Below, piece by piece: positions 37,500 to 43,935 of a stretch of 64,000 bases of DNA; the first letter of the stretch is position 1, and every line of letters begins with the position of its first letter. Source of the DNA: Planctomycetota bacterium (GTDB taxonomy: Bacteria > Planctomycetota > UBA8742 > UBA2392); assembly GCA_003576915.1 (NCBI GenBank), contig QEVF01000013.1:1-64000 (forward strand). The letters run 5' to 3'. The notes under the pieces were generated by a model. That model searched no databases. It saw only the letters and a program-made list of their open reading frames with translations, and was not told the DNA's origin. Position numbers and translations under genes: made by a program.

Positions 37500-38075
37500 T
37501 CAGGCCAGCTCTTCGGCACGCACGAAGTTGTCGCGCTCGCCCTTGCCCGTGAGCGGGTAATCCTTGCGCAGCGGATGATACTCGTAGTAGTCGGGCGTCA
37601 GCACGCGGCGAAGGTCGGGATGGCCCGCGAACTGAATGCCGAACATGTCATAGACTTCGCGCTCTACCCAGGCCGCACCCTTGTAGATCGGGGCCGCCGA
37701 CGGACAGGTCGGGTCCTGCTCGGGCACCGCAGTCTCAAGCCGCAGGCGCTTGCCGTGCTCCAGCGAATAGACGATGTGTACCACTTTGAAGCGCCGGGCC
37801 GGCTCAAAGTCCTCGCGCTTGAGGTTGTCCACTGCCGTGATGTCGGTGAGCATCCTGAATGAAAGTTCGCCGTCATCGTGCAGTGTGCGAAGCACTTCCA
37901 GCACGTGCTCGCGCGCCACATGCAGCACCGTCTGGCCGAACGCCACTTCGATGCGCAGCAGCCGGTCGCCCAGCTTGCGCTTGAGCAACTCGTGGTCGAT
38001 GTCGTTTTCCGCCAGACGCGGCTTCTTGGGCGCGGCAGCGGGAGCAGCGGCAGGGGGCTTGGCGGAGTCGCTCAT
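37500..38075 (-). CDS. nuoC: NADH-quinone oxidoreductase subunit C
   Basis: 191 residues. The 30-kDa subunit signature is present near the C-terminus (WVEREVYDMFGIQFAGHPDLRRVLTPD), together with HPLRKDYPLTG. An Ala/Pro/Lys-rich N-terminal extension of about 20 residues is unusual. It is a peripheral-arm subunit of complex I that contacts NuoD. Its ATG lies two bases downstream of the nuoB stop. It is not fused to NuoD, and nuoD does not follow: the next gene is convergent. Confidence 0.92.
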   Translation of the reverse strand: MSDSAKPPAAAPAAAPKKPRLAENDIDHELLKRKLGDRLLRIEVAFGQTVLHVAREHVLEVLRTLHDDGELSFRMLTDITAVDNLKREDFEPARRFKVVHIVYSLEHGKRLRLETAVPEQDPTCPSAAPIYKGAAWVEREVYDMFGIQFAGHPDLRRVLTPDYYEYHPLRKDYPLTGKGERDNFVRAEELA

Positions 38076-38077
38076 GG

Positions 38078-38623
38078 TCAGTTCTTCCTGGCCTGCTCAA
38101 CGACGCCGGCCTCAGCGGGGCGGTCCGGACGGGTGAATTCGTGGCGTTCAGCCTGGCCGTCGATGATCTGCTGAATCTTGATCAAGGCGTCAATCAGGCT
38201 TTCAGGACGGGGCGGGCAACCGGGGATGTAGACGTCCACGGGGATGAACTGGTCCACGCCCTGAATCTGCGGGTAGGTGTTGAAGACGCCGCCGGTGGAG
38301 GCACAGGCACCCATGGAGATCACCCACTTGGGCTCACCCATCTGCTGATAGATTTCCGTCAGCACGGGCATCATCTTGAGTGTGATGCGGCCCGAAACAA
38401 TCAGCAGGTCGCTCTGGCGCGGCGAAAAACGGATGACCTCGGCGCCGAAGCGCGAGAGATCATAGCGGGAGTTCAGAGTAGCCATCATCTCAATGGCGCA
38501 GCAGGCCGTGCCGAAAGGGTACGGCCAGAGGCTGTTCTTGCGCGCCCAGCCGATCACGCGGTTCACCTGTGTGGTGAAAAACCCGTCGCCGGCCAGGGAG
38601 GGAATCATCTGCTCAAGACCCAT
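38078..38623 (-). CDS. nuoB: NADH-quinone oxidoreductase subunit B
   Basis: 181 residues. The N2 iron-sulfur cluster ligands are in place: the Cys-Cys pair in [10 protein letters not shown], Cys in MGACASTGG and Cys in [17 protein letters not shown]. This subunit carries the last cluster before quinone. It is 33 bases after nuoA. The C-terminal ~25 residues ([14 protein letters not shown]) are a variable tail. Confidence 0.94.
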   Translation of the reverse strand: MGLEQMIPSLAGDGFFTTQVNRVIGWARKNSLWPYPFGTACCAIEMMATLNSRYDLSRFGAEVIRFSPRQSDLLIVSGRITLKMMPVLTEIYQQMGEPKWVISMGACASTGGVFNTYPQIQGVDQFIPVDVYIPGCPPRPESLIDALIKIQQIIDGQAERHEFTRPDRPAEAGVVEQARKN

Positions 38624-38656
38624 GATGCGTCCTCGTGCCCCTTGCTCTGCCCTGTA

Positions 38657-39157
38657 TCAATGCCCGTGACCCTGTCCCGCCCCGGCAGCCTCGCGGGACT
38701 CTTCCTGGGCCTTCTCCGGCTTGTCTTCGTGCATGAACTCGCGCTGAACGCGCAGCCACTGCTCGCGCGAAACACCCAGGGGAGTGTTCCAGTCCAGAGC
38801 GCCCTTGCGCCATGCGTAGAGCAGGCCAAAACCCAGCACAATCACGAACACGCCTACCTCGGCCAGCCCCTCCATGCCCAAGTCGATGTAGCGGATGGCA
38901 TAGGGCGCCAGCAGGACAGCCTCAATATCGAACAGCACAAACAGCATGGCGATGATGAAGAACCGTACGTTGAACTCCGTACGGGTCTCGCCAAGCTGAG
39001 GCACGCCGCACTCGTAGGGGTCATCCTTGACCAGCGAACGGCGCTTGCGTCCCAGGAGAGATGAAAGGGTCAAAGCGCCCGCAGCCACGGAAAAGATGAT
39101 CACGGCGTACAGGATCAGGCTGAAGTAGTTCAAAGCCCCAACCTCCAGGACGAGCAT
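38657..39157 (-). CDS. nuoA: NADH-quinone oxidoreductase subunit A
   Basis: 166 residues. Three membrane helices are predicted: around residues 10-33 (FSLILYAVIIFSVAAGAL), 68-90 (RFFIIAMLFVLFDIEAVLL) and 97-115. The conserved loop DDPYECGVPQ and the FDIE motif of helix 2 identify it. A charged ~45-residue C-terminal tail (EDKPEKAQEESRE) is longer than usual. It is the first gene of a nuoABC group, preceded by the long structured leader. Confidence 0.93.
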   Translation of the reverse strand: MLVLEVGALNYFSLILYAVIIFSVAAGALTLSSLLGRKRRSLVKDDPYECGVPQLGETRTEFNVRFFIIAMLFVLFDIEAVLLAPYAIRYIDLGMEGLAEVGVFVIVLGFGLLYAWRKGALDWNTPLGVSREQWLRVQREFMHEDKPEKAQEESREAAGAGQGHGH

Positions 39158-39210
39158 GGTTTAGCCGCCCGTCACGGGATTTACAAGCGCGCAGCCCCAA
39201 GGTGAAACGC

Positions 39211-39322
39211 AACCGGCGGACCTTGCGGCCCGCCGGTTCAGCGTATCTCTACGCATCGGGGTGGCTCCGGGACATCGCTGGAGCCCGTCGGCTCAAACAC
39301 GGCAGGCGCCATACACCTGCCG
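39211..39322 (-). ncRNA. Four-hairpin structured RNA upstream of nuoA
   Basis: Read on the minus strand, four consecutive stems occur: 39300-39322 (7 bp), 39263-39285 (6 bp), 39241-39254 (5 bp with a GAGA loop) and 39211-39238 (12 bp with one G-T pair and a GCAA loop). The two GNRA loops exist only in the minus-strand transcript, which fits an RNA made toward nuoA. It may be an mRNA leader or a separate small RNA; I match it to no known riboswitch class. Confidence 0.5.
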
Positions 39323-39330
39323 GAACACAG

Positions 39331-39372
39331 CTAGCCGAGCCACCTGCGCTTATGGCCTTCAAAGTTAACCAT
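39331..39372 (-). CDS. 13-residue ORF MVNFEGHKRRWLG with near-ideal Shine-Dalgarno
   Basis: ATG at 39372, TAG at 39331-39333. Upstream is AAAGGAGGTGGTCC directly before the ATG, pairing with essentially the whole anti-Shine-Dalgarno end of 16S rRNA at a 6-base spacing from GGAGG. No other gene in the window has so strong a site. It precedes the four-hairpin region and nuoA, so it may be a leader peptide or a conserved micro-protein. Confidence 0.5.
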   Translation of the reverse strand: MVNFEGHKRRWLG

Positions 39373-39568
39373 GGACCACCTCCTTTCGCATTGGGTTGGC
39401 CTCCTCCAGCGCGGCCTAAGCGAGGCGCTGAAATCGGCGAGGGGTAACGCCCGCGTCCGGGCCCGCAGTCTCACCCTTTCCATGAAAGGGATTGCTGCCC
39501 TGGTCGTGATAGGACCCGGAACGCCTCAGTTCCTGCTACGGGGGGTGTGTCAGAAACTGAACACCCGA

Positions 39569-39596
39569 AAGTTACCCCACACCCGGGGATTGTCAA
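39569..39596 (-). promoter_or_regulatory. Candidate sigma-70-type promoter for the nuoABC leader
   Basis: On the minus strand TTGACA (39591-39596) and TAACTT (39569-39574) are separated by 16 bases. Transcription would start near 39,562 and give a leader of about 400 bases. The rest of the 490-base gap 39158-39647 shows a CCCTTTC-CAT-GAAAGGG hairpin (39474-39490) and no gene other than the 13-codon ORF. Confidence 0.4.
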
Positions 39597-39647
39597 ACCG
39601 ATGTTCCAACTTTTTTTATCGGCCCCTGGCCCCCACTTCTTGACACG

Positions 39648-40217
39648 TCAACGGGCCGGACAGGTCGTACGTCGCAGCAGCCATGCCGCCGCCAGCAGCC
39701 CGAAAAGCGCCGCAAGGAACCAGGAGCGGGCCTCCCCCGTGGTGCAATCGTAGTGATCGCTGGGGCCGCCGCTCTCGTAGTCAAAGAAGTACTTCACAAA
39801 CTCGACGTCGGCTGTGGCGCCGCTGCCATCCTCCACGTCCATCTGTATGCGGATCTCAAAGTCACCCCAGTGGCCGGGCCAATCGCTGTCGACCTCGACA
39901 TAGAACCGCGGTTGGCTGCTGCTTCCGCTCGTGGTGACATCCAGGATCCAGTCACCGCTGGTGTCCGCGCGCTCCCGGATTTCACGATAGTTGCTGTCCA
40001 GCACACGCACGCGCGGCGGGGCATTGAACCCCCTCACGTAGGTTCGAATCTGCACCGTGTCCGCCGCGCCCCACGTGATGGGCAAACGGTAGCGCACGGT
40101 TTCGTGGTCGCGAAGGTAGACAGTTTCGCTGAAATCAGCGATTCGCTCGGCTGCAAGCGGCTGCGTGGCGGAAATGGCAACCAGAGACAACACACAGAGC
40201 AGGGCAAGGCGGCTCAT
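39648..40217 (-). CDS. Small secreted protein with Cys-hydrophobic-Arg sorting tail
   Basis: 189 residues. An N-terminal signal peptide ends near PLAAERIADF. The mature part is a ~130-residue beta-rich domain with alternating charged residues (RFYVEVDSDWPGHWGDFEIRIQMD), reminiscent of pre-peptidase C-terminal type sandwich domains. The tail has CTTGEARSW, a hydrophobic stretch and LLRRTTCPAR. The same CTTGxxRSW tail ends the unrelated cadherin-like protein at the right end of the window, so it is a shared sorting signal. Function unknown. Confidence 0.75.
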   Translation of the reverse strand: MSRLALLCVLSLVAISATQPLAAERIADFSETVYLRDHETVRYRLPITWGAADTVQIRTYVRGFNAPPRVRVLDSNYREIRERADTSGDWILDVTTSGSSSQPRFYVEVDSDWPGHWGDFEIRIQMDVEDGSGATADVEFVKYFFDYESGGPSDHYDCTTGEARSWFLAALFGLLAAAWLLRRTTCPAR

Positions 40218-40242
40218 GTCGCTCTCCTGTCGGGGCCCCGGT

Positions 40243-40743
40243 TCATTCTACCGCAGGCAAAGCGTGATGAGCAGTACCCGTCGCGCCGTCCCCTTCGTCT
40301 GACGATGGCGCCGGGGCGCCCTCCTGCGCCAGCCAAGCCTTGATGATGCGCTCGGGCACACCTGCGGCCAGCTTCACGATCCTGCCATCGACAATCTCGG
40401 CGGCCCAGGAGCGCTCGCTGAAACCCTCGGGCAACTGCGCGAGTATCTCCCTGGGCTCCCAGCCATTGTACACGCAGGAAACCACTGCCTTGTTCTGCTT
40501 CACCGCCTCGGTGATTTCCGGCGTCTGCTCCACTCGCTGCACCAGCGAGACGCAGGAGGCTCAGTATCCCGGGTTCCGGTCCACGGCCAGGAACAGGCGG
40601 GCGCCCTGTTCGCCCGCGACGTCGCCCGCTGCCTTGAAGTCTCCAGTGATGCGGCCCTGCTGGCGCGGCCGCTCACGCGCCCAGACGCCATAGACCGTCA
40701 CACCCACAAGAAACAGCAGCATGATGATGTAGACGTACTTCAT
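40243..40743 (-). CDS. Predicted selenoprotein, membrane-anchored UxxC thioredoxin-like
   Basis: An ATG at 40743 (GGAGAG upstream) begins MKYVYIIMLLFLVGVTVYG, an N-terminal membrane anchor. After GARLFLAVDRNPGY there is one in-frame TGA (40561-40563, codon 61) followed at once by ASC. The same frame then continues open for 105 codons to a normal stop. Reading TGA as selenocysteine gives U-A-S-C, a UxxC redox motif at the place of CxxC in thioredoxin-like proteins, right after a hydrophobic strand. A SECIS-like hairpin follows. Total length is 166 residues with an acidic C-terminal tail. Automatic annotation would split it into two fragments. A sequencing error or pseudogene is less likely because the TGA falls exactly on the redox position, as in the gene at 41358-42188. 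Confidence 0.75.
40525..40555 (-). other. SECIS-like hairpin (selenoprotein 1)
   Basis: Starting 6 bases after the TGA on the minus strand, CTGC pairs with GCAG (outer) and CTCGCT with AGCGAG (inner) around a 5-base loop GGTGC. The position just inside the coding sequence, a short stem and a GU in the apical loop are as expected for a bacterial SECIS. Confidence 0.6.
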
Positions 40744-40855
40744 GGCGCTCTCCAGACCTACACATAACAGCCATGGCCCCCATGCTATTCCATGACGCGG
40801 CAACGCCAAGGGGCGGCACGCGCCGCCCCTTTCACGCTCAGCGATGTCACGGTCG

Positions 40856-41260
40856 CTACTTCTTCTTGGCCGGCTTCTTCGATGCGGCCCTGGCCGGCTT
40901 TTTGGCCGCAGCCTTCTTCGCCGGTTTGGCCGCCGGCGGAGGCATGGTCATGGCGTAGTTGAAGCTGGATTCAACCCAGCGCGAAAGCTGCTTGGCAGTC
41001 TTCAGCGCGTCCATGGACACCTTCACCCAGCCTTCCACAGCCTTGTTCTTGTGGGCGTACTGAGAGCAATGCTTGAGGGCGAGATGCTTCTGCAGCGCCT
41101 CTTTCTCACACAGGGCAATCAAGCCATCCTCCACCGCCCCTACAAAGTCACGGCCATTCACCACGCAGGTGCGACCGCCGAGAGCATCGTGCTCGCTCCA
41201 GCCGGTCTTGCGCATCAGCGCATCTTTGATGCGTTCAAACAAACGCGGATCGTAACCCAT
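40856..41260 (-). CDS. TfoX-N-like domain protein with Lys/Ala/Pro-rich tail
   Basis: 134 residues. Residues 1-60 resemble the TfoX/Sxy N-terminal fold (YDPRLFERIKDALM, then GGRTCVVNGRDFVGAVEDG). A helical segment follows. The last 28 residues (AAKPAKKAAAKKPARAASK) are a histone H1-like basic tail that could bind DNA or RNA. A competence role is known for full TfoX in gamma-proteobacteria but cannot be assumed here. It lies between the two selenoprotein genes in the same orientation. Confidence 0.6.
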   Translation of the reverse strand: MGYDPRLFERIKDALMRKTGWSEHDALGGRTCVVNGRDFVGAVEDGLIALCEKEALQKHLALKHCSQYAHKNKAVEGWVKVSMDALKTAKQLSRWVESSFNYAMTMPPPAAKPAKKAAAKKPARAASKKPAKKK

Positions 41261-41357
41261 GCGGCTCCTCTTGCCTGATTGGGCCGCGCATGATGCTGTC
41301 GAAACCCCGTTAGAGCAAGCACCGTCCCGTTTTCTGGGCTACTTTCGCGACGGGCCA

Positions 41358-42188
41358 TCATTCAAAGTCCGACCCGCAGGACATGCAGCGCTTGCGCCCC
41401 TCCCGTTTGGGCGCGCCGCAATTGGGGCAGCCCGCTTCGGCTTCAGGACCCGGCACGGCAGCAGCCGTCCCCGGCGCCGGCCCCGGCGCTGGCGCCGGCC
41501 CGGTCCCCGCCGGGAAGGGTGCGGCGAAGTACGGGTTGACCGCCGCAGGCCTTCGCCCTGTTGCGACCCTGACAAGCAGCAGCACGACCAGAACGCCCAG
41601 CAGCACCGCGACCATCAGCGGGACCGTCCAGCCCGAGCCCGATCCTCCGGCCGAGGGGGCAGAACCGGCCGGCAGCGCCGCGCCGGCCAACCAGGCCTCA
41701 ATCATGTCACTGGTGACCATGGCCGGATGGCCGCGCCAGATGACCTTGCCCTGACGGTCGATGATGTAGGCATGGGGATAGCCCGGAATGTCATACAGGC
41801 GCGGAACTCCACGGGCTTGAACGATGGGATATGTGGCGCCCTTGGCCTTTACGAAGCCATCGATGGTCGAAGTTGCTTCCTCACTTACCGCCACGATCTG
41901 AAAACCGCGGCTTCTGTAGCTCTGGTCCACCTGCACGAGGTGGGGTACCGCTCGCACACAGGGGCCTCACCAGGTCGCCCATACCTCCAGCATGACCAAC
42001 TTGCCCCTGAAGTCGCTCAGTCGGCCCTGACCCTCGGGCATGTTCCAGGTCTTGGAGAACGTTACTTCCGGCGCGACTTCCCCCACCTCAACCGCAGCCA
42101 GGGGAGCGGCCAGCAACATCAATAGAAAGGCAAGTCGCAGCATGGGGCGTCTCAGTCGGATAGGTGCGCCGTGTAAGCGTTGCGCCAT
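41358..42188 (-). CDS. Predicted selenoprotein, TlpA-like thioredoxin with WUGPC motif and zinc ribbon
   Basis: From the ATG at 42188, directly after the upstream stop (TGAATG); an ATG at 42143 that begins MLRLAFLLMLLAAPLAA gives a neater signal peptide. A TlpA/ResA-type domain follows (VGEVAPEVTFSKTW, LSDFRGKLVMLEVWATW). Then an in-frame TGA (41967-41969) stands exactly where the first Cys of WCGPC belongs: W-U-G-P-C. The frame continues for 202 further codons with the rest of the fold, including the cis-Pro region IPGYPHAYIIDRQGKVI. After it come a membrane helix (VPLMVAVLLGVLVVLLLV) and a C-terminal zinc ribbon (CPNCGAPKREGRKRCMSCG). It is likely a periplasmic thiol/selenol reductase anchored at its C-terminal side. 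Confidence 0.8.
41923..41948 (-). other. SECIS-like hairpin (selenoprotein 2)
   Basis: After the TGA on the minus strand, CCACCT pairs perfectly with AGGTGG around the 5-base loop CGTGC, with GGT/ACC as an outer extension. The loop shares GTGC with the hairpin of the other selenoprotein. The distance from TGA to the inner stem is 23 bases, somewhat longer than in selenoprotein 1. Confidence 0.55.
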
Positions 42189-43010
42189 TCAGGGGCGCCG
42201 GGGCGGAGGAACCGGACCGCCAGTCCCCGCGGGCAGCGACGCGGTGTGGGAAAGAGGAGGTACGAGCCGCGCCCTTCTGGCGGGTTCGTCTCTACGACGG
42301 GTGGCCAGGATGACAATAAGGGCCAGACCGGGAAACAGGGCCACCATCAATGAGGCAAATAGGAGATCATCCAAGGCCGATGCCACCGTGGTTCCTTGAG
42401 TGACATCAAGGGCCTCGCCATAGTCGGGGTGTGAAGGATCCAAGTCGCGCCGCCCGAGAAGCCCGTCCGGAGGGCTGGCCGCTTTCCGGGAGCTTTGCCA
42501 GTGGGAGTGGCCTTCCAGGCTGCCAAGGAGCCAGCGCGACAAAATGATGGCCGACAACTCGCGCTGCAGCGGGCCGCTGACTTCCAGGCGCAGAGTTCCG
42601 TCTGACAGCGGGACAAATGCCGCCAACGTTACGCTGAGAGCGCTGGAGTTCTCGTACACGCCGCGGCTGCACCAGATGATCCGGCGCTGCCACTCCTCGC
42701 GATACCAGGAAAATGAGACCGGCTGCGCCCGGGGCGGGAATTGACCGGCGATGTCCAAGCCTGGCGCCAGCGACTCGCACGTAACGTAGAAGGAAACGGT
42801 GAGGCCCGTTCCCGCGGCGTCTTCCCCGACCCAGGCCATGACGCAGGGCCAGTCTTGGGGTGGCGTGCGCGGCGGGACTTCCAAGAAGCCGTCGGGCATG
42901 GCGATGCGCACGGGGGGCTGCGCAATCTCGCGCCACTCCCCCGAGGCCTTGAAGTCGGCCCAGAGGGTGGAGCCCAGCAACGCGGCAAGGATGAAGAGAC
43001 GCAGGCCCAT
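42189..43010 (-). CDS. Secreted or membrane protein of unknown function
   Basis: 273 residues. A signal peptide (MGLRLFILAALLGSTLWA) precedes a ~190-residue outside domain with strands such as GLTVSFYVTCESL and an aromatic-rich stretch (VSFSWYREEWQRRIIW). A membrane helix near residues 218-238 (LLFASLMVALFPGLALIVI) is followed by a short basic, Pro-rich tail. No family recognised. Its stop abuts the start of the WUGPC selenoprotein gene (TGAATG), so it is translationally coupled to it and may be a substrate or partner of that redox protein; it has three Cys in the outside domain. Confidence 0.65.
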   Translation of the reverse strand: MGLRLFILAALLGSTLWADFKASGEWREIAQPPVRIAMPDGFLEVPPRTPPQDWPCVMAWVGEDAAGTGLTVSFYVTCESLAPGLDIAGQFPPRAQPVSFSWYREEWQRRIIWCSRGVYENSSALSVTLAAFVPLSDGTLRLEVSGPLQRELSAIILSRWLLGSLEGHSHWQSSRKAASPPDGLLGRRDLDPSHPDYGEALDVTQGTTVASALDDLLFASLMVALFPGLALIVILATRRRDEPARRARLVPPLSHTASLPAGTGGPVPPPRRP

Positions 43011-43412
43011 ATGTGAAGCCTACACCATGGGGGGAGTCCTAGCGAGCCGGTTCCCTGCCTTGGCGGCAATTCGGACCGGATTGCCCTGCGCCAGCGCTAT
43101 CCGTGGTGCAGTTGCGATGTTCGAGGCACGCCATGACAGGCCCGTGCCTGCATCTCCCCTGTCGGGGTTCCTGCAATTTGGCGCCCGCAGAGCTTGCCGC
43201 GCGCATGGGCTGGGTACGGACAAGCTGACCGGTTTTGGCTTTGCAGCAGAAGTCCGGAAAGGCATGGGGCCGTGAAAGGCCGCAACGGGCATCGGTCCTG
43301 CGCGACGGCTTGACAGGCTGAACCCGGTTGCTAGCGTTTCTGCCCGAAATCACGCCCCAGGAAGCGGGTGCTTCCGGCGGCGCCAGTGCAGGCCAGAGGA
43401 CCACGGGAAGAC
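43011..43412. other. Intergenic region before rpsO
   Basis: About 400 bases with no credible gene: open frames on both strands here lack a ribosome site and family features. A promoter candidate for rpsO lies in it. Confidence 0.5.
43310..43337 (+). promoter_or_regulatory. Candidate promoter of rpsO-pnp
   Basis: TTGACA (43310-43315) and TAGCGT (43332-43337) with a 16-base spacer, 76 bases upstream of the rpsO ATG. The same 16-base spacer is seen in the nuo leader promoter candidate. Confidence 0.45.
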
Positions 43413-43679
43413 ATGATTACATCGGAGAAGAAGACGGAGCTCGTCAAGGGCTACGCCACCAAGCAGGGCGACACCGGTTCGCCTGAAGTGCAGTGCGCGC
43501 TCCTGACGGAGCGCATCAACAACCTGACGGTGCACCTGAAGCTGCACAAGAAGGACCACAACAGCCGGCGCGGCCTGCTGATGATGGTGGGAAAGCGCAA
43601 CGCACTGCTCAAGTACCTGAACCGCGTGGATGAAACACGCTACAAGAAACTGGTCGAAAAGCTCGGCATCCGCAAGTAG
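43413..43679 (+). CDS. rpsO: 30S ribosomal protein S15
   Basis: 88 residues from the ATG at 43413, the normal S15 length; an upstream in-frame start would add a non-conserved stretch. The family signature is complete: [38 protein letters not shown] and [13 protein letters not shown]. It binds 16S rRNA in the platform of the small subunit. It is followed by pnp after 256 bases, the common rpsO-pnp pairing. Confidence 0.97.
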   Translation: MITSEKKTELVKGYATKQGDTGSPEVQCALLTERINNLTVHLKLHKKDHNSRRGLLMMVGKRNALLKYLNRVDETRYKKLVEKLGIRK

Positions 43680-43699
43680 CGGATGCCGTTGTGCTTTTT
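43664..43699 (+). terminator. Hairpin and T run at the rpsO end
   Basis: CGGCATCCGC (43664-43673) pairs with GCGGATGCCG (43679-43688), overlapping the last codons, and is followed by a T-rich stretch. It may terminate part of the transcripts or be an RNase processing site before pnp. A second strong hairpin, GGGCTTGC-GT-GCAAGCCC, lies near 43,786-43,803 in the rpsO-pnp gap. Confidence 0.6.
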
Positions 43700-43935
43700 C
43701 GCGGGTGCGAAGAAGCACCGGGGCCGGCAAAGGGGCCGGCCCCCGGTTGGGTCGGAATCACGCAGTTGAGCGGACACAGAGGCCCGGGCTTGCGTGCAAG
43801 CCCAGGCTTCTCTGCCCGCGCAAGGGCAAGCCGACTCCCACCGTTCGAAGTATCCAAGAGCGCGATCGACCGCAACGGCGGCTCGCGCAACCCGTTCAGG
43901 CAACGGCCTGAACCCATGCAACGTCACAGGAGACC

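Noticed and set aside
39360..39400. 16S rRNA 3' end remnant on the plus strand (GGACCACCTCCTTTCG)
   Set aside because: Only the complement of a strong Shine-Dalgarno; no other 16S sequence precedes it.
40243..42188. Interpretation of the two TGA-interrupted genes as pseudogenes or four separate short genes
   Set aside because: Both TGAs fall exactly on the first redox position of a CxxC motif, both downstream frames are intact and long, and both are followed by hairpins; independent chance hits are unlikely.
43020..43292. Minus-strand 90-codon ORF upstream of rpsO
   Set aside because: No ribosome site, no recognisable domain, overlaps a likely promoter region.
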